Origin: JAICYJ01 sp038212095
GTDB lineage: Bacteria; Actinomycetota; Thermoleophilia; Gaiellales; JAICJC01
Direction of reading: 5' to 3'
DNA length: 64,000 bases
NCBI GenBank assembly: GCA_038212095.1
Contig: JBBQUW010000007.1
Location: 71,058 to 135,057 of the forward strand
Each line of letters begins with the position of its first letter. The first letter of the stretch is position 1. Positions 18,340 to 27,383 of this stretch are shown piece after piece. A model generated the notes under the pieces. It worked only from the letters and a program-made list of their open reading frames with translations. It was not told the origin of the DNA and made no database searches. The position numbers were made by a program, and so were the translations under genes.

Positions 18340-20075
18340 CCAAGCTCTCCGACCAGCGTCTGCGGCTGATCCTGATCCTGTCCGTATCCGCGTTCGCGCT
18401 GGTCGTGGGTCGCGCGCTGTACATCCAGGTGGTGCAGGCCTCGACGCTCGCGGCCAAGGCGCGGGGACAGCAGAACGCCAGCATCATCGTGCCCACGTCG
18501 CGGGGACGGATCCTCGACAGCGCGGGGCAGCCGCTGGCTCAGGACGTGGCCGCAAACGACCTCATGGTGCATCCGGCCGACGTGCAAGACCCGGTGCAGA
18601 CGGCGTCGTTCATCGCCCAGTCGCTGGGCTTCACGCCCAAGCACAAGAAGGCGCTGTTGAACGAGGTGAACGTGCTGCTGCCGCGGCTGACCGCAAAGGG
18701 CGTTACGGAGGGTCGTGTGCTGGCGCAGCTCGACCCGCTGATCGCCGCCAAGATCATGGACGCCAAGCCGCCCGGGCTGTTCCTCGCCAGCAGCGTACGG
18801 CGGGACTATCCCACCAGCCGGCAGGCGGCCCAGCTGCTGGGCTATACCGACTTCGCCAACAGCGGCCAGAATGGCGCGGGCATCGAGCAGCAATACAACC
18901 AGGTGCTCACCGGCCGCGCCGGTGAGCAGCTGCAGGTGCGGGGCCCGGGTGGCGTCGCCTTGAACACGATCACCCTGCGCGCCGCCCGACCCGGTCGCGA
19001 CGTGCAGTTGACCATCGATCGCGCCATCCAGGCCAAGGTGCAGTCGGTGCTGGACGGCACGGTGCACCGCTTCAAGGCGCACGCCGCCACGGCGATCGTG
19101 CTCGACCCCAAGACAGGCGCGATCATGGCGATGGCGACCTCGCCCGGCTACGACAACAACCTCGTCCACGACCTGCCCGCCAAGCGATTCCACGACATGA
19201 CTCAGAACATGGCGGTGGAGTACTCCTACGAGCCGGGCTCGACGTTCAAGGTCGTGACGATGGCGGCCGCGCTGACGAACCACATCGTCGAGCCCGGCAC
19301 CGTCTTCCATAACCTTCCCTACTCGATCAAGGTCGGCGACAAGATCGTGCACGACGATGTGCCGCGGGGTCCCATCAAGCGCATCACGGTACGGACGATC
19401 CTCCAGGAGTCCTCCAACGTCGGCACCGTCACGATCGCCCGCATGGTCGGGCGGACGCTGCTGTCGCAGTGGATCAGCCGGTTTGGGTTCGGCCACACCA
19501 CCGGCGTCAACCTGCCGGGCGAGGCGCCGGGCATCCTGCTGCCCCCGGACAAGTGGTACGACTCGTCGATCGGGAACATCCCGATCGGCCAGGGCATCGC
19601 GGTCACGCCGATGCAGATGGCGGCGATGTACTCGGCGATCGCCAACGGCGGGGTGCTGGTGCAGCCGCACGTGGTCAAGAGGGTCGAGGGCGAGGGCGCA
19701 CCGGTGGTGCCAAGCCGCCGGATCGTCGACGCAGCCACCGATCACAAGCTGGTGAACATGCTGAAAGGCGTGGTCGACACCGCGACCGGAACCGGCGTGC
19801 GGGCGCGCGTGTCCGGCTACACCGTGGCCGGCAAGACCGGCACCGCGCAGAAGGCGCTCGCTCACGGACTCGGCTACTCCACGGTCAACTACGTGGCCTC
19901 GTTCGTCGGCTTCCTGCCGGCGGACAACCCCCAGGTCGAGGTGCTGGTGGTGGTCGACTCGCCGCGTGGCAACATCTTCGGCGGCATCGTGGCGGCTCCG
20001 GCCTTTCAGCAGATCGCCAGCTCGCTGACGCAGCTGCTCGCGATCAAGCCCGACCGGTCCCCCACCAAGCCCTGA
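18336..20075 (+). CDS. ftsI: Septal peptidoglycan transpeptidase (FtsI/PBP3, class B PBP)
   Basis: 579 residues, ATG overlapping the ftsL stop. Membrane anchor at about 10-30, PBP dimer domain starting RGRILDSAGQPLAQDVA, and a transpeptidase domain with all three catalytic motifs: STFK at 302-305 (nucleophile Ser302), SSN at 359-361 and KTGT at 500-503. No PASTA domains follow. It cross-links septal peptidoglycan together with the glycosyltransferase FtsW encoded downstream. Confidence 0.95.
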   Translation: MTKLSDQRLRLILILSVSAFALVVGRALYIQVVQASTLAAKARGQQNASIIVPTSRGRILDSAGQPLAQDVAANDLMVHPADVQDPVQTASFIAQSLGFTPKHKKALLNEVNVLLPRLTAKGVTEGRVLAQLDPLIAAKIMDAKPPGLFLASSVRRDYPTSRQAAQLLGYTDFANSGQNGAGIEQQYNQVLTGRAGEQLQVRGPGGVALNTITLRAARPGRDVQLTIDRAIQAKVQSVLDGTVHRFKAHAATAIVLDPKTGAIMAMATSPGYDNNLVHDLPAKRFHDMTQNMAVEYSYEPGSTFKVVTMAAALTNHIVEPGTVFHNLPYSIKVGDKIVHDDVPRGPIKRITVRTILQESSNVGTVTIARMVGRTLLSQWISRFGFGHTTGVNLPGEAPGILLPPDKWYDSSIGNIPIGQGIAVTPMQMAAMYSAIANGGVLVQPHVVKRVEGEGAPVVPSRRIVDAATDHKLVNMLKGVVDTATGTGVRARVSGYTVAGKTGTAQKALAHGLGYSTVNYVASFVGFLPADNPQVEVLVVVDSPRGNIFGGIVAAPAFQQIASSLTQLLAIKPDRSPTKP

Positions 20076-20103
20076 CCAGCGCGCCGGTTACGCTTCGCTG
20101 CCA

Positions 20104-21549
20104 ATGCGACTCGCGACCCTGATCTCGGCGATCGGGCCGCTCGAGGTGCGGGGTGACACCTCGGGCGAGATCGCCGCACTCAGCTACGACGCCTCGGCCG
20201 TTGTCCCGGGCGCGCTGCACTTCTGCGTCCCCGGGCTGCGCGCCGATGGGCACGACTTCGCTGCCCAGGCCGCGCGGAACGGTGCGACGGCGCTGGTCGT
20301 CGAGCGACCGGTCGATGTCGAGTTGCCGCAGATCCGGGTGGCGTCCGTGCGCGGCGCGATGGGCCCGGCCGCCGCCACGTTCTACGGCAACCCCAGCGAC
20401 GACCTGGCCGTGGTCGGCATCACCGGCACCAATGGCAAGACCACGACGGCCTTTCTCACGCACGCCGTGCTGCAAGCCGCCGGGCTGCGGCCCGCGCTGC
20501 TGGGAACGATCGAGGCTCGCATCGGCGGCGAGGTGGCGGCGGTCAAGCACACGACGCCGGAGAGCATCGATCTGCAGGCGCTGTTTCGCCGCATGCTGGA
20601 CGAGGGCGACCGCAGCTGTGCGATGGAGGTGTCGTCGCACGCGCTCTCGCTGGGCCGGGTGGCGGGCACGCGGTTCGCGGCGGCCGCGTTCACCAACCTG
20701 ACCCAGGATCATCTCGATTTCCACCCCACCATGGAGGACTACCACGCCGCCAAGCGGCGGCTGTTCGAGGGCGGCGAGTGGCCGGGCGCGATCAACATCG
20801 GCGATCCGTACGGACGGCGGCTGGTGGATGAGGTGCCGGGCCGCGTGCTGACGTACGCCGCTGCCGGCGACGTCGCGGACGTCCGCCCACACGCGCTGGA
20901 GGTCGGGGGCGGGGGTGCGATCGCCATGATCGCGCGCACGCCGCGCGGACTGCTGCCGCTGGACGTGCGGCTGCGTGGGCTGTTCAACGTCGAGAACGTG
21001 CTGTGTGTGGTCGCGATCGGCGAGCTGCTCGAGGTGCCGCACGAGGCGGTGAGGGCGGGCATCGCCTCGATGGCGGGCGTGCCGGGGAGGTTCGAGGCGG
21101 TCGAGGCCGGACAGCGGTTCGCGGTGCTGGTGGACTATGCGCACACCCCCGACTCGCTCGACAATGTGCTGCGGGCGGCCCGCGCGATCGCCCACGGCCG
21201 CGTGATCTGCGTCTTTGGCTGCGGCGGCGACCGCGATCGTGGCAAGCGCCCGTTGATGGGAGCAGTGGCACGGCGGCTGGCTGATCGCGTCATCGTCACC
21301 AACGACAACCCGCGCAGCGAGCGGCCGGAGGCGATCGTCGCCGCCATCACGGCCGGCATCGCGATGGAGGTGGAGCTCGATCGCCGGCGTGCGATCGAGC
21401 TGGCGGTACAGGGGGCGGCCGACGGGGACGTGGTCGTGATCGCCGGCAAGGGGCACGAGCAGGGACAGCAGTTTGCCGACCGCACGCTGCCGTTCGACGA
21501 TCGCGCGGTCGCCCGCGAGGCGCTCACCCGGCTTGGAGACGAGCGATGA
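20104..21549 (+). CDS. murE: UDP-MurNAc-tripeptide synthetase MurE (meso-DAP type)
   Basis: 481 residues from ATG 20104. The ATP-binding loop GITGTNGKTTT is near residue 110, the Mur-ligase HTTPESID and EVSSHAL segments follow, and the substrate motif DNPR is at 401-404, which selects meso-diaminopimelate. Adds the third stem-peptide residue. It starts 28 bases after ftsI, and a TACGCT hexamer (20089-20094) nine bases before the ATG suggests an internal leaderless promoter in addition to read-through from mraZ. Confidence 0.95.
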   Translation: MRLATLISAIGPLEVRGDTSGEIAALSYDASAVVPGALHFCVPGLRADGHDFAAQAARNGATALVVERPVDVELPQIRVASVRGAMGPAAATFYGNPSDDLAVVGITGTNGKTTTAFLTHAVLQAAGLRPALLGTIEARIGGEVAAVKHTTPESIDLQALFRRMLDEGDRSCAMEVSSHALSLGRVAGTRFAAAAFTNLTQDHLDFHPTMEDYHAAKRRLFEGGEWPGAINIGDPYGRRLVDEVPGRVLTYAAAGDVADVRPHALEVGGGGAIAMIARTPRGLLPLDVRLRGLFNVENVLCVVAIGELLEVPHEAVRAGIASMAGVPGRFEAVEAGQRFAVLVDYAHTPDSLDNVLRAARAIAHGRVICVFGCGGDRDRGKRPLMGAVARRLADRVIVTNDNPRSERPEAIVAAITAGIAMEVELDRRRAIELAVQGAADGDVVVIAGKGHEQGQQFADRTLPFDDRAVAREALTRLGDER

Positions 21550-22865
21550 TCGAGATCGAGATCACTCAGGTGATCGCATTGACCCACGGCAGTGGCTCGG
21601 CCGAGGGGAGCGTGCGCGGGCTCTCGACCGACTCTCGCGCGATCGCCGAGGGCGACCTGTTCGTCGCCCTTCCCGGGCGCCGCAGCGATGGGGTGCAGCA
21701 TGTCGACGAGGCGCTGGAGCGGGGCGCGGTCGCTGCGCTGGTGCCGCGCGGCGCGGGCGGGCGCGGTCGGATCGAGGTCGACGACGTGCTGGATGCGGTC
21801 GCTGTCGTGGCGCGCGAGGTGCGACAGCGGTCGCGGGCGCGGGTGGTGGGGATCACCGGCTCGACCGGCAAGACGTCGACCAAGGACATCCTGGCGGCGC
21901 TGCTCGAGCCCCACCTGACGGTGGTGGCCAGCCGGGAGAACGAGAACAACGAGCTTGGGGTACCGCTGACGCTGGCCCGGATCGAGCGCGACAGCGAGGT
22001 GGCGGTGGTCGAGATGGCGATGCGGGGACTGGGGCAGATCGCATACCTGGCGGCCATCGCCTCCCCCGATATCGGCCTGATCACCGGTATCGGTCCTGTT
22101 CATCTGGAGCTGTTGGGCAGCGTCGGCAGGGTGGCCGAGGCGAAGGCCGAACTGCTGGCCGCGCTCCCGCATGACGGGGTCGCGGTGGTGCCACACGGAG
22201 AGCCCCTGCTCGCCCCGTTCCTGGATCAGCTGCGATGCCGGGTGGTGACATTCGGAACCGCGTCTGAGGCCGATGTGCAGCTGATCCGGTTCCGGCGGGC
22301 GCCACCGGGCGGTGAGGCGGAGATCGCCGTCGGCGGTCGAAGCATTACCCTGCCCGTGACGTTCGCATCCCAGCACAACGCGCTCAACCTGGCATCTGCG
22401 GTGGCCGTGTACGACGCGCTCGGACTCCCGCTCGAGCGGGTCGCGGCGGGATCCGCCCAGGTGCGGTTCTCACGCTGGCGTGGCGAGGAGATCGCGCTGG
22501 TGGGCGGCGGCCTGCTGATCGCGGATTGCTACAACGCCAACCCGACCTCGATGCGGGCGGCGCTGATCCACCTCAGCGATGCCGGCGGCGCTCGCCGGCG
22601 CGTGGCCGTGCTTGGCGACATGGCCGAGCTGGGCGCAGGCGCCGCCAGCTACCACCATCAGGTCGGCGACGTTGCCCGCGAGCTGGGCATCGAGCTGGTG
22701 GTTGGGGTCGGGCCGCTGGCCCGTGGGTACGGCGGGCGCTGGTTCGCGACCGTCCCGCAGCTGCTGGACGAGCTGCCCGGGATGATCGAGCCGCAGGACG
22801 CCGTGCTGGTCAAAGCCAGCCGGTCGATGGGCCTCGAGGCCGTGGTGGAGGCGATCGCGCCGTGA
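21546..22865 (+). CDS. murF: UDP-MurNAc-tripeptide-D-Ala-D-Ala ligase MurF
   Basis: 439 residues, ATG overlapping the murE stop (ATGA). Mur-ligase ATP loop VVGITGSTGKTSTKD at about residue 100, ENENNELGVPLTL typical of MurF, and the C-terminal domain with ADCYNANPTSMRAAL and VLGDMAELG. Joins D-Ala-D-Ala to the tripeptide, completing the cytoplasmic precursor before transfer to lipid by MraY, encoded next. Confidence 0.95.
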   Translation: MIEIEITQVIALTHGSGSAEGSVRGLSTDSRAIAEGDLFVALPGRRSDGVQHVDEALERGAVAALVPRGAGGRGRIEVDDVLDAVAVVAREVRQRSRARVVGITGSTGKTSTKDILAALLEPHLTVVASRENENNELGVPLTLARIERDSEVAVVEMAMRGLGQIAYLAAIASPDIGLITGIGPVHLELLGSVGRVAEAKAELLAALPHDGVAVVPHGEPLLAPFLDQLRCRVVTFGTASEADVQLIRFRRAPPGGEAEIAVGGRSITLPVTFASQHNALNLASAVAVYDALGLPLERVAAGSAQVRFSRWRGEEIALVGGGLLIADCYNANPTSMRAALIHLSDAGGARRRVAVLGDMAELGAGAASYHHQVGDVARELGIELVVGVGPLARGYGGRWFATVPQLLDELPGMIEPQDAVLVKASRSMGLEAVVEAIAP

Positions 22866-23872
22866 AGCTGGTGCTGCTGGCGGGCGTGATCGCGATGCTG
22901 ATGTCGATCGCCGCCGGACCCGCGTTCATAGCCTTCGTCCACCGCCGGTCGCTTGGCCAACATATTCGCGAGGACGGTCCCGCCGGGCACATGTCCAAGC
23001 AGGGCACGCCGACGATGGGCGGGCTGATCCTGCTGGCCTGTGCGCTGCTGACGTTCGCGGTGCTGACCAAGCGCACGACGCCTGCGCTGACGGTGGCCGG
23101 GGTCACCCTGGCCTGCGCCGCGATCGGCTTCATCGATGACTGGCTGAAGCTGGCCCGGCGGCGCTCGCTGGGCCTGTCTGGACGCTGGAAGATGCTGCTG
23201 CTGATCGGCGTCACCGCCGGGTTGGGCTACGTCGCGCACCGCCAGCACCTCTCGACCGATGTCTACCTGCCGCTGATCGACGTCCGACTGGAGCTGGGGC
23301 CGCTGTACTACGGCCTGCTGTTCCTGGTCGTGGCCGGCGGCGCCAACGCCGTCAACCTGACCGATGGGCTGGACGGCCTGGCGGCCGGCACGATGACGAT
23401 CGCCATGCTCACGTATACCGCGATGATGGTGGTGGCGTTCCTGTCCAGGCATGGCCTGACCGCCGAGGGCGACACCAGCCGCATCGACCTGGCGATCATG
23501 GGCGCGGCGCTGGTCGGCGGTTGCGTCGGCTTCCTCTGGTACAACGCGTACCCGGCCGACGTCTTCATGGGTGACACGGGATCGTTCGGGCTGGGCGGTG
23601 CGCTGGCCGCGATGTCGGTGTTTACCAAGACCGAGTTCCTGCTCGTGCTGATCGGCGGCGTGTTCGTGGTCGAGGCGCTGTCGGTGGCGATCCAGGTGCT
23701 GTGGTTCAAGACCACGCGCAAGCGGGTGTTCCTGATGGCGCCGATCCATCACCACTTCGAGATGCTGGAGTGGACAGAGAACAAGATCATCGTGCGGTTC
23801 TGGATCCTGGCCTCGATCTGCGGTGCCAGCGGCTTTGTCCTCTACTACCTGGCGTACTCGAAGTACCGGTGA
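22862..23872 (+). CDS. mraY: Phospho-MurNAc-pentapeptide transferase MraY
   Basis: 336 residues from GTG 22862 (overlap with murF). About ten membrane helices; family motifs PTMGG near the N-terminus, FIDDWLKL (catalytic Asp pair region), NAVNLTDGLDGLA, and MAPIHHHFE in the last cytoplasmic loop. Transfers phospho-MurNAc-pentapeptide from UDP to undecaprenyl phosphate, making lipid I at the inner membrane face. Confidence 0.96.
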   Translation: MKLVLLAGVIAMLMSIAAGPAFIAFVHRRSLGQHIREDGPAGHMSKQGTPTMGGLILLACALLTFAVLTKRTTPALTVAGVTLACAAIGFIDDWLKLARRRSLGLSGRWKMLLLIGVTAGLGYVAHRQHLSTDVYLPLIDVRLELGPLYYGLLFLVVAGGANAVNLTDGLDGLAAGTMTIAMLTYTAMMVVAFLSRHGLTAEGDTSRIDLAIMGAALVGGCVGFLWYNAYPADVFMGDTGSFGLGGALAAMSVFTKTEFLLVLIGGVFVVEALSVAIQVLWFKTTRKRVFLMAPIHHHFEMLEWTENKIIVRFWILASICGASGFVLYYLAYSKYR

Positions 23873-25155
23873 GTGAGGGCCGCTACCTGGTGCTCGGGCT
23901 GCGCCGCTCCGGGCTGGCGGCCTGCGAGGCGATCTCCCGCTGCTGGCCGTCCGCGACGGTGATCGCGGTCGACGACGCGCCGGACGTCGACGTCGCGAGG
24001 CTTTCCGCGCTGGGGATCGAATATCGCGTTGGAGGCAAGGACGTGTCCATGCAGGCGTTGACAGCCGTGATCAAGAGCCCCGGCGTGCCGGGCGACGTGC
24101 CGCTGCTCGAGCGGGCGCGAGCGGCCGGCGTGCCGGTGTGGAGCGAGGTTGAGCTGGCGGCCCGGATGCTCCCCAACCCGATCGTCGGCGTCACCGGCAC
24201 CAACGGCAAGACCACCACCACCGAGCTGATCGGCGCGATGCTGCGGGAGGGCGGGCTGGGCGTCGAGGTGGCCGGCAACGTCGGGCGCGCCCTGTCGGAG
24301 CTGCCCGGCCGGGCGGCCGAGGACGCCTGGGTGGTGTGCGAGCTGTCCAGCTTCCAGCTCGAGGACATCGAGCAGCTGCGCTGCCGGGTGGCGGTGGTGC
24401 TGAACATCACCCCCGATCACCTGGACCGGCACGGCACGATCGAGCAGTACCGCGCCAGCAAACTGCGCATCATGGAGAACCAGACCGGCGACGACACGGC
24501 GGTGTTGAACGGCGACGACCCGCTGCTGCGGGGCGGCGCGCTGCCCGGCGCTGCGCGGCAGGTGTGGTTCGACCGCTCCCAGTCCGACCGGGTCGACTGG
24601 GAACATGCCGTGATACGTGGCGACCATAATCTGGAGAACTCGATCGCCGCGGCGGCCGCCGCGGAGGCTGTCGGCGTGTCGCGTGCCGACCGCGACCGCG
24701 CGCTGCGTGCGTTCGTCTCTCCGCCGCACCGGCTGCAGCAGGTCGCCGACCGGGCCGGCGTGCGCTTCGTCGACGACTCCAAGGCCACGAACCCGGAGGC
24801 GGCGATCAAGGCGCTGACCGCATTTGACCATGGGGTGCACCTGATCCTGGGCGGATCGTCGAAGGGCGGCTCGTTCGATCCGCTCGCGCGGGCGGTCGCG
24901 TCCGGCCCGGTGTCCACGGTCGACCTGACCGGCGACGCCGCCCAGGCGATCGCTTCGTCGCTGGACGCGGCCGGCGTGCGCTACCGTCGCCATCGCCGGC
25001 TGGCCGAGGCGGTCACCGCCGCCGCCGCTGATGCGCGGCCGGGTGACACCGTGTTGCTGTCGCCCGCCTGTGCCAGCTTCGACGAGTTCCGCGACTACGT
25101 TCACCGCGGTGAGGTCTTCGCCGAGCTGGCGGGGGAGGTGCCGGTTGGTCGGTGA
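23869..25155 (+). CDS. murD: UDP-MurNAc-L-alanine:D-glutamate ligase MurD
   Basis: 428 residues from GTG 23869 (overlap with mraY). N-terminal Rossmann part LVLGLRRSGLAACEA, ATP loop GVTGTNGKTTTTEL around residue 110, ELSSFQLE, NITPDHLDRHGT, FVDDSKATNPEAA and the C-terminal LLSPACASFDEF. Adds D-glutamate to UDP-MurNAc-L-Ala in the cytoplasm. Confidence 0.95.
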   Translation: MSEGRYLVLGLRRSGLAACEAISRCWPSATVIAVDDAPDVDVARLSALGIEYRVGGKDVSMQALTAVIKSPGVPGDVPLLERARAAGVPVWSEVELAARMLPNPIVGVTGTNGKTTTTELIGAMLREGGLGVEVAGNVGRALSELPGRAAEDAWVVCELSSFQLEDIEQLRCRVAVVLNITPDHLDRHGTIEQYRASKLRIMENQTGDDTAVLNGDDPLLRGGALPGAARQVWFDRSQSDRVDWEHAVIRGDHNLENSIAAAAAAEAVGVSRADRDRALRAFVSPPHRLQQVADRAGVRFVDDSKATNPEAAIKALTAFDHGVHLILGGSSKGGSFDPLARAVASGPVSTVDLTGDAAQAIASSLDAAGVRYRRHRRLAEAVTAAAADARPGDTVLLSPACASFDEFRDYVHRGEVFAELAGEVPVGR

Positions 25156-26434
25156 CGTGCAGCGCGCGCGCCGCCGCGCGGCCCGCTCGAGCCCGATGCT
25201 CGAGTACCACCTGCTGCTGCTGGTGACGCTCGGCCTGGTCGCGTTCGGCCTGATCATGGTCTACAGCGCGTCCAGCGGCACCGCGGTCGTGCAGGGGCAG
25301 GATCCAGTCGGCGTGCTGGCCAAGCAGGGCATGTACGCCGTGGTGGGCGTGATCCTGATGCTGGTGCTGGCCCGTTTCAACTACCGCCGCCTGCGCTACT
25401 TCGCGGCGCCGTTCCTGCTGATAGCGATCGCGCTGCTGGTTGCCGTCAAGATTCCCCACGTCGGCGTGACGCTGAACGGCGCCCAACGATGGATCTATCT
25501 GGGGCCGATCTCGATCCAGCCGTCCGAGATCGCAAAGGGTGCGGTGCTGGTGTTCGCGGCCGCCGTGCTGGCGTCGCGCAAGCGCCCCCCGCGCACGTTG
25601 AGGCAGCTGTTCAACCCCGTCGGTGCGGTCGTGCTGGTGGTGCTAGTGCTGATCCACTCCCAGCCCGACCTGGGCACCACGATCGCGATCTCACTGATGG
25701 TGTGCAGCATCCTGCTGGTGGCCGGGACGCCGTATCGGCTGTTCATCAGCGTGGCACTGGTGGGCGTGTCCGGCGTCGCCTATACGGTGGCGCGGCAGCC
25801 GTACCAGATGGATCGCATCCGCACGGTCCTCGACCCGTGGCAGGATCCGGCCGGCACCGGCTACCAGAGCATCCAGGCGCTGCTGGCATTGGGGTCGGGT
25901 GGCATCTGGGGTGTCGGTCTGGGCAACGGTACCCAGAAGCTCGGCTTCCTGCCGGAGGCGCCCACCGACATGATCGGGGCCGTGATCGGCGAAGAACTGG
26001 GGTTGGTGGGAATCATGGCGACCGTGATGGCATTCGCGCTGTTCACCGCCCTCGGCTACCGGGTCGCGCTGCGATGCCGCGATCCGTTCGGCAAGTACCT
26101 GGCGGCCGGCGCCACCTCGCTGGTGGCGGGGCAGGCGATCGTCAACTTCGGCGCGGTGCTCGGCTTCCTGCCCTTGACCGGCGTGCCGCTGCCGCTGATA
26201 AGCTCAGGCGGGTCGAGCCTTGTGGTGATGCTCGGCGTGGTTGGTGTCATGCTGAACGTCGCCGAATCGACCGCGACCGCGCGTGGCGCCGCCGCCAAAC
26301 CGCGGCGCGAGGCGAAGGATGGCAAGGCGACCGAACCCCCCAAGCGTGCAGAGCCCACGCGTGCTGATCGCCGCAGGCGGAACGGCGGGACACGTCGTAC
26401 CGGCGCTGGCGGTGGCCGGCGAGCTGCGGGCTAG
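25145..26434 (+). CDS. ftsW: Septal peptidoglycan polymerase FtsW (SEDS family)
   Basis: About 429 residues. A TTG at 25145 has GGGGGAGG six bases upstream and is my preferred start; GTG 25157 is the alternative. Ten or so membrane helices; SEDS signatures include SSGTAVV, NGAQRWIYLGPISIQPSEIAK, HSQPDLGTT, the catalytic-loop GFLPEAPTDMIGAVIGEE and PLISSGGSSL. Polymerises lipid II at the septum together with FtsI. The C-terminal tail of about 55 residues is strongly basic and overlaps murG by about 116 bases in another frame, an unusually long overlap even for this compact operon. Confidence 0.93.
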   Translation: MVGDVQRARRRAARSSPMLEYHLLLLVTLGLVAFGLIMVYSASSGTAVVQGQDPVGVLAKQGMYAVVGVILMLVLARFNYRRLRYFAAPFLLIAIALLVAVKIPHVGVTLNGAQRWIYLGPISIQPSEIAKGAVLVFAAAVLASRKRPPRTLRQLFNPVGAVVLVVLVLIHSQPDLGTTIAISLMVCSILLVAGTPYRLFISVALVGVSGVAYTVARQPYQMDRIRTVLDPWQDPAGTGYQSIQALLALGSGGIWGVGLGNGTQKLGFLPEAPTDMIGAVIGEELGLVGIMATVMAFALFTALGYRVALRCRDPFGKYLAAGATSLVAGQAIVNFGAVLGFLPLTGVPLPLISSGGSSLVVMLGVVGVMLNVAESTATARGAAAKPRREAKDGKATEPPKRAEPTRADRRRRNGGTRRTGAGGGRRAAG

Positions 26435-27383
26435 AGGCGCCCACGTCGAGTTCGCGGGCGGAGACCGCGTCGAGGCTGAGATGGTGCCCGCCGCCGGCTA
26501 TCCGTTCCACCAGTTCGCGATCGGCGGCTTCCCGCGCCGCGCCTCGCCGCAGCTCGCACGCGCGCTGCTGCGGGCGGGTGCTGCTCCGATCGCCTGCCGG
26601 CGGATCATCTCTCGGGTGCGTCCAGACGTCGTGTTCGGCGCCGGCGGCTACGTCTCGGGGCCGATGCTGGCGGCGGCCGCGACCTCGCGGCTGCCCGGTG
26701 CGCTGCTTGAGGTCGACGCCCACATGGGCGTCGCGAACCGGCTGGCCGCGCCGTTGGTGCGGCGCATCTACCTGGCGTTTCCGATCCACCGCAGCGACGG
26801 CAAGTTTCTGGTCACCGGGCGGCCGATCGGGAGCCTCACCGTCCGGTCGACGGCCGCGTGGCAGGAGGATGTGCTGGTGGTGGGCGGCAGCCTCGGCGCC
26901 ACCCACCTCAACCAGGTGGCCGCCGCGGCGTGGGCCGACGCCGATCCCGGTTTCCGGGTGACGCACATCACCGGCGAACGCGACCTCGGCCGGTACGAGA
27001 GCCTGTCGAGCGACTGGTACCAGGTGCGCGGCTTCATCCCGGATCTGCTGGCGACGATGCGAGGCAGCGCTCCCAAGCTGGTCGTGTCGCGGGCCGGCGG
27101 CGTCGTGTTCGAGATCGCTGCCGCGGGCTGTCCGGCGATCCTGATCCCGTCCCCCAACGTGACCGCCGACCACCAGACGGCCAACGCCGGCTACCTGGAG
27201 CGGGCCGGTGCGGCGAAGGTGATCGCTGACGCCGACCTGACGCCGCGGCTGCTCGATGCCACCGTCCGGGGCCTGTTGGCGGATTCCGCCCGGCTGGACG
27301 AGATGTCGGCTGCGGCCCGGGACTGGGCGCGGCCGGACGCCGCAGTCAGGATCGCCGACGACCTGCTAACACTTGCACGATGA
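26319..27383 (+). CDS. murG: Undecaprenyl-PP-MurNAc-pentapeptide GlcNAc transferase MurG
   Basis: 354 residues from ATG 26319; GTG 26346, nine codons later, is also possible and would shorten the overlap with ftsW. GT28 fold: the N-terminal Gly-rich LIAAGGTAGHVVPALAVA, GAGGYVSGP, then VVGGSLGATHLNQ, and the UDP-GlcNAc-binding VVSRAGGVVFEIAAAGCPAILIPSP with DHQTANAGYL. Adds GlcNAc to lipid I to make lipid II on the inner membrane face. Confidence 0.94.
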   Translation: MARRPNPPSVQSPRVLIAAGGTAGHVVPALAVAGELRARGAHVEFAGGDRVEAEMVPAAGYPFHQFAIGGFPRRASPQLARALLRAGAAPIACRRIISRVRPDVVFGAGGYVSGPMLAAAATSRLPGALLEVDAHMGVANRLAAPLVRRIYLAFPIHRSDGKFLVTGRPIGSLTVRSTAAWQEDVLVVGGSLGATHLNQVAAAAWADADPGFRVTHITGERDLGRYESLSSDWYQVRGFIPDLLATMRGSAPKLVVSRAGGVVFEIAAAGCPAILIPSPNVTADHQTANAGYLERAGAAKVIADADLTPRLLDATVRGLLADSARLDEMSAAARDWARPDAAVRIADDLLTLAR